DNA of 64,000 nucleotides, taken from the NCBI RefSeq assembly GCF_014595955.1, contig NZ_JABVCF010000009.1, positions 232,168 to 296,167 of the forward strand. The letters run 5' to 3'. Positions 8,054 to 17,161 of the stretch are shown one piece after another. The position numbers were made by a program, and so were the translations under genes. Position 1 is the first letter of the stretch. Each line of letters starts with the position of its first letter. The DNA comes from Pseudaminobacter soli (ex Zhang et al. 2022) (lineage in GTDB: Bacteria > Pseudomonadota > Alphaproteobacteria > Rhizobiales > Rhizobiaceae). Under the pieces are notes generated by a model, which made no database searches, was not told where the DNA came from, and saw nothing but the letters and a program-made list of their open reading frames with translations.

Positions 8054-9622
8054 TCAATCGCCCCGCCTGCCGTACCTCCAGAACGGCTTGGTCTCCTCCA
8101 GCCGCTCCCAGGCGGCTCTCGTTTCCGCCCAGCCGATTTCGGCCCGCGCATGGGTCACGCCGAGCATCCAGCCGATGCCGCGCTGGAGGGTAACGTCGTC
8201 TGCCGGTGGGGACGCAGCGCCCGACAAGGACCGTCTTACAATCTCGGCGTCGTTGAGGTGGCCGAACATGTCCTGCAGCACCTTGAGTCGCCTCAGGAAT
8301 GGCTGGACCCGCTTGGGCCTGTAGAGTGCGGCGAAGAACTCGACCGCATAGCGTAGCCGCTTCAGAGCCTTGCGCAGGTCGTGGCGCTGTTCGGTGGTAA
8401 GATCCTCGACGCCGCCGGCGCGCTTCCTGACGCGTTTCCATGACTTCTCAAGAGCGTCTGCGGCGACCTCGCTGACCGGCCGATCAAGGTTGCCGCTGCC
8501 CGAGTCCTCCGCCTGCGCCCGCCAACCGTTGGTCTCGATATAACAGGCAAGATCGAGCAGGAATTCCTGCGTTCGCTGCCCCCGAAGCACTGTTCGGAGA
8601 GCCTCGCGACGCTCTGACGCGATCGACGCAAGCTCCCCAGCAAGCAGCAGGAGTCCGGGCTCGTCTTGGTGCGCGTCGGCTTCCCGCCTCACGACATCGT
8701 CGGCGACCACATCAAGATCACGCAGCCCGCCGACGTCATGACCTAGCCAGCGCGCCTCGTCACCAAGGCGTGAAAGCACAGGGCTTTCCACCACCGAAGC
8801 GAATACCGCGAATGCAGTCCGCAGTCGGCGCAGGCCCACACGCAGTTGATGCGGCCCTTCAGAATCGTCCAGTTCCAGCACCGCCTGCACATTCTCGGCG
8901 ATCTGGTCGAAACATTCGCGCAGGATGGCGCGGAACGCCTGCTCCGTGGTCTCTTCCCCGTTCAGTTTGATCGGCTTGGCGTTGCGGGCCGCGAGCGGCG
9001 GCTCGATCCGACCCTCCTCCGCGAGCATGTAGCCGCGGGCCGCCTTGGAGAAGCGTGAGAAGCGCACGCCGACTTCGGGCATCAGCTTGCGGGCCAGCGC
9101 AAAGAGCCCGGCCGGACGGCCCTCCAGGAGCTCGAATTCCGCTTCCCGCCACGCGTCGGCACGGCCGCTGGCGCGGATCTCTCCAACGTCGACGGCCAGT
9201 TCGGCGCAGGTGCCATCCGTTAGGCGTACCTTCCCGGCTGTCCGCCTTATCCTGGTTTCGCAGATCGGCTGAAGCGGATCGTCCTTCACCCAGCCGCGCA
9301 CCTGCTCGCGAACCGCCTCGTCGGCGATCGCCTCCAGGTCCACATGATCGTCCGGTACGACGGCCTCGATCTCGCGGGCCTCCGAGAGCCCGCCATACAT
9401 CTCGGCACGCGTCTTGACGGTCTGCACCCACCGCCTCCCGTCGCGCCGCACGCGCAGCGACGTTCCGGCCCTGCCAAGGGCATGGTCCGGCGTGTCGAAA
9501 TAGATGCTGTAGAGATCCTTCGGCCTCGGCACGGCGTTTGCCAGGCCCTGATCCACCGCACGCTGCCACAGCGAATGCGACGACGCTTCGTCTAGCACGA
9601 ACTTCAGTTCGGTCTCGGTCAT
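8054..9622 (-). CDS. CYTH and CHAD domain protein (inorganic triphosphatase-like)
   Basis: About 522 residues. The N-terminal CYTH domain (residues ~1-200) begins with TETELKF, the E-x-E-x-K signature for binding triphosphate and metal. The C-terminal half (~215-500) is a His/Arg-rich helical CHAD domain, with repeats such as HQLRVGLRRLRTAF and HDLRKALKRLRYAVEFF. CYTH-CHAD proteins hydrolyse inorganic triphosphate or bind polyphosphate. I take the second ATG (9622) because the motif then sits at the extreme N-terminus, as in the family; 9631 is possible. It is convergent with iorB and has no operon partner. Confidence 0.9.
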   Translation of the reverse strand: MTETELKFVLDEASSHSLWQRAVDQGLANAVPRPKDLYSIYFDTPDHALGRAGTSLRVRRDGRRWVQTVKTRAEMYGGLSEAREIEAVVPDDHVDLEAIADEAVREQVRGWVKDDPLQPICETRIRRTAGKVRLTDGTCAELAVDVGEIRASGRADAWREAEFELLEGRPAGLFALARKLMPEVGVRFSRFSKAARGYMLAEEGRIEPPLAARNAKPIKLNGEETTEQAFRAILRECFDQIAENVQAVLELDDSEGPHQLRVGLRRLRTAFAVFASVVESPVLSRLGDEARWLGHDVGGLRDLDVVADDVVRREADAHQDEPGLLLLAGELASIASERREALRTVLRGQRTQEFLLDLACYIETNGWRAQAEDSGSGNLDRPVSEVAADALEKSWKRVRKRAGGVEDLTTEQRHDLRKALKRLRYAVEFFAALYRPKRVQPFLRRLKVLQDMFGHLNDAEIVRRSLSGAASPPADDVTLQRGIGWMLGVTHARAEIGWAETRAAWERLEETKPFWRYGRRGD

Positions 9623-9765
9623 GCGGCGCATTTTCAGTTCGCCGAAGACTTACCTCATGAGCCGCCAGAGCAACAAGAACCATGAATGGCAGCGGCCCCG
9701 ACCTCGGCCGGAGCCGCCGCTACGGTCTCACAGGGAAATGACGAGCCCTTCGAGGCCGGCTGGGT

Positions 9766-10851
9766 TTAGGTAAGGTCGATCGCCCGCTCTTCCTTGATGC
9801 TCTGCTCGGCGGCGAGCACGATCCGCAGACTGTTGACGGCAGCGTCCATAGATTCCGACAGGTCGAGATTCTCCTGAATCGCCTTCAGGAAGAAGGCCTG
9901 CTCGCGGTCGCAGAGGTCCTGATGGCCGGGCTCGTCGGACATCGAGAACACCTCGTCAGGCTTCGTCCAGTTCTTGTTCTCGTCGACCGCCGCGTAGTGG
10001 ATCTTGATGGCGTCGGTCTTGGTGTGCTTGTCGATGTCGGCGGAGTCGGAGAGCTTCTCCGTCTCGCTGACGCTGCCGCCCTGGTTGGCGACGATGGACA
10101 CGGCGCCCTTCGGACCGATCACGTCCTTCACGAAATAGGCGATCTCGCTCATCATCGGGCCCCAGCCGGCCTCGTACCAGCCGACCGAACCGTCGTCGAA
10201 GGTGACGTGCAGGTGGCCGTAGTTCTGCTGCGCGGCCTCGGCCCAGAGCTTTGCGCCGATGCCGTGGACGCGCACCGGCTTTGCCCCGGTCATCTGGCAC
10301 ATCACGTCGACATAGTGCACGCCGCAGTCGACGATCGGGATCAGCGAGTCGATCAGGTTCTTGTGCCAGTGCCAAGCCGGGCCGCTCGACTGCTGATTGA
10401 GGTTGAGGCGCATGACCAGCGGCTTGCCGAGCGTCTTGCCCATCTCGATGAATTTGATCCAGGAGGGATGCACGCGAAGGATATAGCCCAGCACCAGCTT
10501 GCGGTTTTTTGCGCGCGCCGCGGCCACGACCTTCTCAGCGTCCTCGATGTTGGTGGCGATCGGCTTTTCCATGAAGACGTGGCAGCCCGCCTCGATCGCC
10601 TTCAGCGCGTATTCGGCGTGCGTGTTGGGGTAGCTGTTGATGGAGACGGCGTCGGGCTTAGCCTCCCGCAGCGCCTGCTCGTAATCTTCGTAGAGCGGAT
10701 AGCCCTTGAACTCGTCGGGGATCTTCTTCGACTTGATCGAGCGGCTCATCAGGCCGACGATCTCGAAGCCCGGATTGCGATGATAGGCGCTGGCGTGCGA
10801 GGCCCCCATATTGCCGAGGCCGACGACGAGGATTTTCACTTTGTCCGGCAT
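9766..10851 (-). CDS. Gfo/Idh/MocA family oxidoreductase
   Basis: A 361-residue NAD(P)-dependent dehydrogenase. The N-terminal Rossmann motif is VVGLGNMGASHASAYHRNPG, and the family EKP motif is present as FMEKPIATN at about residue 90. The start at 10851 is supported by GGGAGG just upstream. The family oxidises or reduces sugars, inositols and related polyols. It lies downstream of an ABC transporter on the same strand, with a mosaic repeat between (10885-11015), so it may act on the imported compound. The substrate is not known. Confidence 0.88.
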   Translation of the reverse strand: MPDKVKILVVGLGNMGASHASAYHRNPGFEIVGLMSRSIKSKKIPDEFKGYPLYEDYEQALREAKPDAVSINSYPNTHAEYALKAIEAGCHVFMEKPIATNIEDAEKVVAAARAKNRKLVLGYILRVHPSWIKFIEMGKTLGKPLVMRLNLNQQSSGPAWHWHKNLIDSLIPIVDCGVHYVDVMCQMTGAKPVRVHGIGAKLWAEAAQQNYGHLHVTFDDGSVGWYEAGWGPMMSEIAYFVKDVIGPKGAVSIVANQGGSVSETEKLSDSADIDKHTKTDAIKIHYAAVDENKNWTKPDEVFSMSDEPGHQDLCDREQAFFLKAIQENLDLSESMDAAVNSLRIVLAAEQSIKEERAIDLT

Positions 10852-10884
10852 GGGACCCTCCCTGAGAATCTTCAACGAAATCTA

Positions 10885-11015
10885 CCCCTCTCCGCCTCGC
10901 TACGCTCGGCACCTCTCCCCCGTTCCGGGGGAGCGGACGGAGCCATGCTGAACGCCCGTCCTCTCCCCTCACGAAGTGGGGGAGAGGTGTCGCGCGAAGC
11001 GCGACGGAGAGTGGG
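10885..11015. repeat. Mosaic palindromic intergenic element, copy B
   Basis: A ~131-base element between the ABC binding-protein gene and the Gfo/Idh gene, homologous in layout to 4092-4227. It shares CCCTCTCCGCCTCG, GGGGGAGCGGACGG, GCTGAACGCCC and GGGGGAGAGGTG. Its hairpins could end or attenuate transcription within the operon. Confidence 0.75.
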
Positions 11016-11034
11016 CAACTATTTCGGCGGTGAC

Positions 11035-12186
11035 TTACACCGCGTCGTCGAACATATGTGCGCGTACGTTCTCCATATCGATCTTGGCGAACTCGTCCGA
11101 CAGTTTGTAGTCGTCGGCATCGGCCTTGACCTTGGCGTGGTCGAAGTCGTTGGCACCCTTGATCAGTTCGTTGCTGCAGACGTCCTCCGCCTTCACTGGA
11201 TTGGTGATCTGGCCGATCTTGTGGATCTCGTCGAAGAAGGCCTGCCAGCTTGCCATGTCGTGCCAGCCCCAGCCCTCGCGCTTGTCCATGTCGCCGCGGA
11301 AGACATTGTCCTGCTGCAGTAGCGAGGTGGTGCCGAGTTCCGGTCCGGTGTTCTTGGCGAAGGCCGGGAACTGCTCGAACACCGCCTCGACCGCCGCGCG
11401 CGGGTTCTGGTGGCCGAATTCGAGGCCCATCGCCCAGCCGCGCAGATACTGCTCCAGGAAGGCCTTCTTGTCGGGGTCTTCGAGGTCGGCGGCGCGCACC
11501 ACGAAGGTGTTGGCCGGCAGCTTGGAATTCTGCACGCCCAGCCAGTAGTCGAACTTCAGGCCGGTCGCGATCCACTCGGCGCGCAGGCCTTCCCAGGAGA
11601 GCGCCGCGTCGCCCTGGCCGCCGGCAAGTGCGGTGCCCCAGGTCGGCCAGCCAGCCTCGACATACTTCACCTTCTTGATGTCGACGCCCTGGGCGGCCAG
11701 CATCGGGTCGACGATCGCCTGCCAGGCGGCGGAGCCGAGCAGCACGGTCTTGCCCTCCAGGCCCTTCAGGTCCTTCATGCCCTCGCCCTTGCGGAAGGCG
11801 ATCGAGAAGGTGTCGCGCGCGCCCATGTGGAACACGGACTTGAGCTTCATGCCGTTCTGGATGGCGAAGGAGAACACGCCCGGCGACGGGAAGCCCATGT
11901 CGGCCTGGCCGACGTCGACGAACTTCACGGTCGCCGTGCCGTCCGATGGGCCGGGCTCCATGGCGGTGTTGAGGTCGCCGAAGTAGCCCATCTTTTTCGC
12001 CGCCCAGTACGGATAGTCGTCGAGCACCTCGAGCGTGCCGCGCGGCGAAATCCAGGTGAACTTGTCGTAGCCGGCAGCACTCGCCCGAAATGCCGATGCG
12101 CCGAGCGCGGTGGCGGTGACGACGCCTGCGCCCGTCACCTGCAGGAAATAGCGGCGGCTCATGCCGCCATTGATCAGATTGGTCAT
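11035..12186 (-). CDS. ABC transporter substrate-binding protein, NMT1/TauA type
   Basis: A 383-residue periplasmic binding protein. The N-terminus carries a twin-arginine signal, SRRYFLQVTGAGVVTATALG, followed by an Ala-rich cleavage region, so it is likely exported folded by Tat. The mature part is of the NMT1/SsuA/TauA class (for example GLEGKTVLLGSAAWQAIVDP). The start at 12186 has GGGAGAG at correct spacing. The permease and ATPase genes follow upstream on the same strand. This class imports sulfonates, nitriles, thiamine precursors and aromatic acids; the ligand here is unknown. Confidence 0.87.
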   Translation of the reverse strand: MTNLINGGMSRRYFLQVTGAGVVTATALGASAFRASAAGYDKFTWISPRGTLEVLDDYPYWAAKKMGYFGDLNTAMEPGPSDGTATVKFVDVGQADMGFPSPGVFSFAIQNGMKLKSVFHMGARDTFSIAFRKGEGMKDLKGLEGKTVLLGSAAWQAIVDPMLAAQGVDIKKVKYVEAGWPTWGTALAGGQGDAALSWEGLRAEWIATGLKFDYWLGVQNSKLPANTFVVRAADLEDPDKKAFLEQYLRGWAMGLEFGHQNPRAAVEAVFEQFPAFAKNTGPELGTTSLLQQDNVFRGDMDKREGWGWHDMASWQAFFDEIHKIGQITNPVKAEDVCSNELIKGANDFDHAKVKADADDYKLSDEFAKIDMENVRAHMFDDAV

Positions 12187-12253
12187 GTCCACTCTCCCAT
12201 TTGACAAGATCGGTGACGCCTTCCCCAAGGCGTGTCCGTTTAGATTTGCTGCC

Positions 12254-13102
12254 TCAGGCCTCCCAACTCGCCCATTTCTTCCCGATGAGGAAGAACAGCA
12301 CGTAGATGAGGATGCCGAGGATAGACAGAAGCAAAACTACGGCGAAGAACTGCGGCATCTGGATCATCGAGGAATAGCTGGTCAGCCGGTTGCCGAGGCC
12401 GAAGCCGCCTCCCACCATCTCCGCCCCGACCGCCGTGAGCAGACCGAAGATCGCGCCGATCATCAGGCCGACCAGGATCATCGGCAGCGCCATCGGCGCC
12501 CTGATCTTCCAGAATATCTGCAGCGTGCTCGCGCCATAGGAGCGGGCGAGCGCGATCTTGGCGCTGTCGACCCGCCGGAAGCCGGTCGCCGCGTTGATCA
12601 TCACCATCGGCCCAGCCGCAAGCGCCACCGCGATGATTCGCGGCGTATAACCAAAGCCGAAGCGCAGGATGAGAAGCGGCACCAGCGCCAGCATCGGCGT
12701 CGTCACCAAAAGCAGGATGTATGGCGCGACGATCTTTTCCGCGAACGGGAACTGGGTGATCACCGCGGCCAGTATGAGCCCGACGATCGAGCCGATCGCG
12801 AAGCCGGAAAGCAGTTCGATCAGCGTATAGCCGAGATGCGGCGCAATCAGCGGAAACTCATCGATGAGCGCCCACGCGATCTGGCTCGGCGGCGGCATGA
12901 TGTAGGCCGGCACCTCGAAGAGGCGCAGGGCGAGTTCCGCACCGCCGATGATCGCCACCGCGACCAGTATGATGGCGACGATCTCGGCCGCGGACTTGAT
13001 GCCCATGCCGCCCGAGAAGGCGGACAGATTGGTAAGGCTGACCTCGCCGCCTTCGCCGGCCTTGGGCTTGCTGAACTCGGGGATGGCGTCGCTCTGGCTC
13101 AT
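12254..13102 (-). CDS. ABC transporter permease, TauC/SsuC type
   Basis: A 282-residue inner-membrane protein with about six hydrophobic segments and the binding-protein-dependent permease loop around ARSYGASTLQIFWKIRAPMA (EAA-like). The preferred start is the ATG at 13102, which has GAGG eight bases before it; a GTG two codons upstream is an alternative. It lies 10 bases after the ATPase gene, so the two are cotranscribed. It forms the channel for the 11035-12186 binding protein. Confidence 0.88.
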   Translation of the reverse strand: MSQSDAIPEFSKPKAGEGGEVSLTNLSAFSGGMGIKSAAEIVAIILVAVAIIGGAELALRLFEVPAYIMPPPSQIAWALIDEFPLIAPHLGYTLIELLSGFAIGSIVGLILAAVITQFPFAEKIVAPYILLLVTTPMLALVPLLILRFGFGYTPRIIAVALAAGPMVMINAATGFRRVDSAKIALARSYGASTLQIFWKIRAPMALPMILVGLMIGAIFGLLTAVGAEMVGGGFGLGNRLTSYSSMIQMPQFFAVVLLLSILGILIYVLFFLIGKKWASWEA

Positions 13103-13112
13103 CGGCACATCC

Positions 13113-13922
13113 TCAATGCACGGGCTCGGTGACGGGGCGCGATCGTGCGACCCTTCCGCCGACTATGTCCAGCTTGATCGCATTGGTGAGGTCGAAGACC
13201 TCCTTTGTTGCCATGATCTCGAAGGAGCGCGGCCGCGCGAACGGCACGACATATTCCTTGGCGACGCGCCCCGGTCGCGGCGACAGGACGATCACGCGGT
13301 CGGAGAGGAAGATCGCCTCTTCGATAGAGTGGGTGATGAAGACGATGGTCGTCGGCGCGTCGAGCCAGATCTCCTCGACCAGCCGGTTCATCTCGTCACG
13401 CGTAAAACTGTCGAGCGCGCCGAACGGTTCGTCCATCAGGAGGACAGACGGTTTCAGCGACAGTGCTCGCACGATCGCCGCGCGCTGCTGCATGCCGCCG
13501 GACAGCTCGCGCGGGAATTTCCCGCCGAAGCCATCAAGACCGACGCGATGAAGGAGGTGATTGATCCAGGCGCGGTCCGGCGTCGTGCCCTTGATCTCGA
13601 AGGGAAAGTTGATGTTGGCATCCAGATTGCGCCAGGGCAGCAGGTTGGCTTCCTGGAAGACGATGCCGATATCGGGATGCGGGCCGGTGATGCGCTGGCC
13701 ATCAAGCAGGATCTCGCCGCGCGTCAGCCCATGAAGGCCGGACATCGACCACAACAGCGTGGTCTTGCCGCAGCCGGATGGGCCGACAATCGACACGACT
13801 TCATTGGCGCGGACATCGAGGCTGCACCCGTCCAGAGCCAGAAGGCCGCCGGACGCGGTCTGATAGACCTTGGTCGCGTCGCGCACGCTGAGTTTGGCGG
13901 TTCTTGGGTCGCCAGCTGACAT
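13113..13922 (-). CDS. ABC transporter ATP-binding protein, TauB/SsuB type
   Basis: A 269-residue ATPase with Walker A GPSGCGKTT (residues ~50), Q-loop VFQEANLLPW, signature LSGGMQQRAAIVRAL, Walker B VLLMDEPFGALD and switch His in ITHSIEEA. The sequence class is that of sulfonate/nitrate/taurine importers. It is the first gene of the leftward transporter operon and is divergent from the RpiR regulator at 14216. The shared 293-base promoter region holds a candidate regulator motif. Confidence 0.92.
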   Translation of the reverse strand: MSAGDPRTAKLSVRDATKVYQTASGGLLALDGCSLDVRANEVVSIVGPSGCGKTTLLWSMSGLHGLTRGEILLDGQRITGPHPDIGIVFQEANLLPWRNLDANINFPFEIKGTTPDRAWINHLLHRVGLDGFGGKFPRELSGGMQQRAAIVRALSLKPSVLLMDEPFGALDSFTRDEMNRLVEEIWLDAPTTIVFITHSIEEAIFLSDRVIVLSPRPGRVAKEYVVPFARPRSFEIMATKEVFDLTNAIKLDIVGGRVARSRPVTEPVH

Positions 13923-14091
13923 TTGCCCCTCAGGAAGTAGCGGACGATTTCATTGACCATCCGTCTGATCAAATCAGTGTGTAACTTCCCTACTTCACTG
14001 TCAAGCGTCGGACAGAGAGACGAACGTTTTGCGACATTCACCCTTTATATAACAGGCTGATCTTCCTCGATTTTTATCTTCTTGAAAGCCA

Positions 14092-14106
14092 TGTTGCTTT
14101 CCTACA
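14092..14106 (+). promoter_or_regulatory. Candidate operator motif, TGTTGCTTT-n3-ACA (copy 1)
   Basis: TGTTGCTTTCCTACA lies between the leftward ABC operon and the rightward RpiR gene. The same motif occurs twice, in opposite orientations, at 19837-19881 in the other divergent promoter of this cluster. A partial left half (GAAAGC) precedes it. Binding by the RpiR protein is inference. Confidence 0.45.
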
Positions 14107-14215
14107 TACTCCCGCGGACGATCCTGCTCCGAGTAGCGGCTCCGGCCCCTCGGCAAGCTTCGGGCGACTTCATGGCCACCTTGCGGTCGATTGCGGAAGG
14201 AAAGACATCCCATCG

Positions 14216-15160
14216 ATGACTGACGCCGACGCACAGGGTCGGGAAAGGCCTGATCAGCCTGCCATAGCGAGCGAACAGGCTGCGCGCATTCCCGACATCA
14301 TATCTCTGGTGAAGGACTCCTATCCCGACCTTCGGCCAGCCGAACGCCGGGTTGCCGACGTCGTGCTGGACGACGTGCAATTCGCGGTGGACGCTTCGAA
14401 TGCCGCCCTGGCGCAGCGCGCCCAGGTGAGCGAGCCGACCGTGACCCGCTTCTGCCGGGCGATCGGCTGCGAAGGCGTACGCGATTTCAAGCTCAAGCTG
14501 GCACAGAGCCTGGTCGTCGGGGCGCTCTATCTGAGCAAGCCGCAGACCGCCAATGCCGAAAGCGGCCTGCCCTTCTGGAGCGCCGTGTTCGAAGAGGCGC
14601 ACCGCGCCCTGCAGGAAGTGGAGCGGCAGATCGATCCCGCACAGCTCCAGAGAGCGGCCGAACTGATCGCCAAGGCGCGGCAGGTGACGGTGTTCGGCCT
14701 GGGCGGCAGTTCCTCGGCATTGGCGATGGAGACGCAGAATCGCCTGTTCCGTTATGGCATTACCGTCTCGGCGCATTCCGACCCCTATCTCATGCGCATG
14801 ACCGCTTCCACGCTGAAGCCGGGTGATGTCGTCCTCGCCATCTCGGCTACCGGACGCACGCGCGAAGTCATCGAGGCGGTGGAGCTTGCGCGGCATTATC
14901 GTGCCTCCGCGATCTGCGTCACGGCACCGGACACCGAACTGGCGCGCGCATGCGACGTCAGCCTGACGGTCGCGATCCCCGAATATCCCGACACGCTGAA
15001 GCCGACCGCTTCCCGCTATGCCTTCCTCGCCATCGTCGACCTGCTGGCAGCCGCATCCGGCTACCGCCTGGACGGGTCGGCGCGCGAGACGCTGCGCCGT
15101 ATCAAGTACAACATCCAGCTCCACCGCGCCGGCAAGGAGATGGAGCCGCTGGGCGATTGA
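14216..15160 (+). CDS. MurR/RpiR family transcriptional regulator
   Basis: A 314-residue regulator. The N-terminal HTH_6 domain (residues ~20-95) includes RVADVVLDDV and the helix-turn-helix ALAQRAQVSEPTVTRFCRAI. The C-terminal SIS domain (~130-260) has VFGLGGSSSALAMETQNRLF and AISATGRTREVIEAVELA, the usual phosphosugar-binding fold. It is divergent from the ABC operon and is the likely local regulator of the 9766-22298 cluster. Some RpiR proteins sense phosphosugars; others serve amino-acid or nucleobase pathways, so the ligand is open. Confidence 0.92.
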   Translation: MTDADAQGRERPDQPAIASEQAARIPDIISLVKDSYPDLRPAERRVADVVLDDVQFAVDASNAALAQRAQVSEPTVTRFCRAIGCEGVRDFKLKLAQSLVVGALYLSKPQTANAESGLPFWSAVFEEAHRALQEVERQIDPAQLQRAAELIAKARQVTVFGLGGSSSALAMETQNRLFRYGITVSAHSDPYLMRMTASTLKPGDVVLAISATGRTREVIEAVELARHYRASAICVTAPDTELARACDVSLTVAIPEYPDTLKPTASRYAFLAIVDLLAAASGYRLDGSARETLRRIKYNIQLHRAGKEMEPLGD

Positions 15161-15267
15161 GGTTGAATGGGAGTTTGAACCGGCCGCAGCGCTAGCTGGG
15201 TAGGTCCTCGGGGGCGCGGCACGCCAGTCGCATATCCAATAAAACGAACTTCTACAAAGAGGGGAAA

Positions 15268-17046
15268 ATGAACACCGTCGCTCCAGCAAATGAAGCCGCC
15301 GCCTGGGTTTCGTCCTTCAGCCGAGCCCTGCAAGCGGGCGACATTGACACGGCATGCGCGCACTTCCTCGAAGACGGATACTGGCGCGACCTTCTCGCCT
15401 TCACCTGGAACATCAAGACCCTTGAGGGCCGCGACGCCATCCGCGCGATGCTGACCTCGAATCTCGGCTCGGCCGCACCGTCCAACTGGCAGCCGAAAGG
15501 CGAGGCAGAAGTGAAGGACGGGCTAGTCGAGGCCTGGTTCACCTTCGAGACCGCCATCGGCCGCGGCGAAGGCATGGTACGGCTCAAGGACGGCCGCGCG
15601 CGCACCCTGTTCACTGCCATGATGGATCTGAAGGGCTTTGAGGAAAAGTCCGGCCCCGCCCGGCCGCTCGGCGTGCGGCACAAGGCCGACCGCAACCGCG
15701 AGACCTGGTCCGAGGCCCGCCGACGCGAGGAGCGTGAACTCGGCGCGGCAGTCCAGCCCTATTGCGTGATCATCGGTGGCGGCCAGGGCGGCATCGCGCT
15801 TGGCGCCCGGCTGAAGCAACTCGGCGTGCCTGCGGTCATCCTGGAAAAGAATGCCCGCGCCGGCGACTCCTGGCGTCGGCGCTACCGTTCGCTCGTGCTG
15901 CACGACCCGGTCTGGTACGACCATCTGCCCTACATCCCCTTCCCCGATCACTGGCCGGTCTTCACGCCCAAGGACAAGATGGGCGACTGGCTGGAGATGT
16001 ACGCCAAGGTGATGGAGCTGAATTATTGGACCGAAAGCGCCTGCACGTCCGCCTCCTATGACGAGACGGCCAAGCGCTGGACGGTGGAGGTGGACCGCGC
16101 CGGCGAGCGCGTGGCGCTTACGCCTTCGCATCTCGTCTTCGCCACCGGCGCCTACGGCCCGCCGCGCATGGTCGATCTGCGCGGCGCCGCCGACTTCCGC
16201 GGCGAGATCCTGCATTCCAGCCAGTATTCCGATGCGGCAAGTTTCAAGGGCAGGAAGGTCGCCGTGATCGGATCGGCGAGTTCGGGCCATGACGTAAGCG
16301 TCGACCTCTGGGAAGCCGGCGCCGACGTAACCATGATCCAGCGCTCGCCCACGACCGTGGTGAAATCCAGCACCCTGATGGAACTGGGCTTCGACACCTA
16401 TTCGGAAGAAGCGCTGGCGAAGGGCATCACCACCGAAATGGCCGACATGATGGCGGCCTCCATGCCGTTCGGACTGCTGCCGGAAGGCCAGAAGAAGCTC
16501 TACGCCGAGATCAGGGAGCGCGATGCCGACTTCTACCGGCAGTTGTCGGCCTCTGGCTTCGCGATCGACTTCGGCGAGGACGAGACCGGCCAGATGATGA
16601 AGGCCTATCGCACCGGCTCCGGCTACTACATCGACGTCGGCGCCTCCGAGTTGATCATCAATGGCGAGATCAAGGTGAAGAGCGGCGCGTCGATCGAGAG
16701 CATGACGCCGACCGGCATCCTGTTCGACGACGGCAGCGAGATCGAGGCGGACGTGGTGATCGCCTGCACCGGCTACCAGTCGATGCACGAGACGGTCGCT
16801 GAACTCGTCTCGCGCGAGGTGGCGGACAAGGTCGGGCCGTGCTGGGGCCTCGGCTCCGGCGTGCGCGGCGACCCCGGCCCCTGGCAGGGCGAGCCGCGCA
16901 ACATGTGGAAGCCGACGGCGCAGGAAGCGCTCTGGTTCCACGGCGGCAACCTGGCGCTCTCGCGGTTCTATTCGAAGTTCCTGGCGCTGCAGCTCAAGGC
17001 GCGGATGGAGGGGCTGGAGACGCCAATCTACGGGGCGCCGGCGTAG
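15268..17046 (+). CDS. Flavin-containing monooxygenase with N-terminal NTF2-like domain
   Basis: A 592-residue protein. Residues ~1-130 resemble a SnoaL/NTF2-like fold. From ~165 there is an FMO-type flavoprotein: FAD motif IIGGGQGGIALGARLKQLG, an RRYRSLVLHDPVWYDHLPY stretch, and a second nucleotide motif VAVIGSASSGHDVSVDLWEAG for NADPH. FMOs oxygenate nucleophilic N or S, or carry out Baeyer-Villiger reactions. The start at 15268 is preceded by GAGGGG. It is convergent with the SDR gene at 17162. The substrate is unknown. Confidence 0.88.
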   Translation: MNTVAPANEAAAWVSSFSRALQAGDIDTACAHFLEDGYWRDLLAFTWNIKTLEGRDAIRAMLTSNLGSAAPSNWQPKGEAEVKDGLVEAWFTFETAIGRGEGMVRLKDGRARTLFTAMMDLKGFEEKSGPARPLGVRHKADRNRETWSEARRREERELGAAVQPYCVIIGGGQGGIALGARLKQLGVPAVILEKNARAGDSWRRRYRSLVLHDPVWYDHLPYIPFPDHWPVFTPKDKMGDWLEMYAKVMELNYWTESACTSASYDETAKRWTVEVDRAGERVALTPSHLVFATGAYGPPRMVDLRGAADFRGEILHSSQYSDAASFKGRKVAVIGSASSGHDVSVDLWEAGADVTMIQRSPTTVVKSSTLMELGFDTYSEEALAKGITTEMADMMAASMPFGLLPEGQKKLYAEIRERDADFYRQLSASGFAIDFGEDETGQMMKAYRTGSGYYIDVGASELIINGEIKVKSGASIESMTPTGILFDDGSEIEADVVIACTGYQSMHETVAELVSREVADKVGPCWGLGSGVRGDPGPWQGEPRNMWKPTAQEALWFHGGNLALSRFYSKFLALQLKARMEGLETPIYGAPA

Positions 17047-17161
17047 CAGCATAAGCTCATCCCAGACCCAAGGCGCGTACGCGCCTTGGCAACGCCCCCT
17101 CACCGTGCTTCGCATGCATTTCGGGAAATCGATACTGGCGCTCTCGAACTGCCGAGGCCGT

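Noticed and set aside
9690..9730. Hairpin near AGCGGC/GCCGCT between CYTH-CHAD and Gfo/Idh genes
   Set aside because: No T-run on either side and the stem is typical of GC-rich background.
9922..11322. A 466-codon open frame on the plus strand over the Gfo/Idh and ABC genes
   Set aside because: It crosses two real genes and an intergenic repeat and has no domain pattern.
15523..17115. A 530-codon open frame antisense to the monooxygenase
   Set aside because: Shadow of a GC-rich gene; the sense frame carries both nucleotide-binding motifs.
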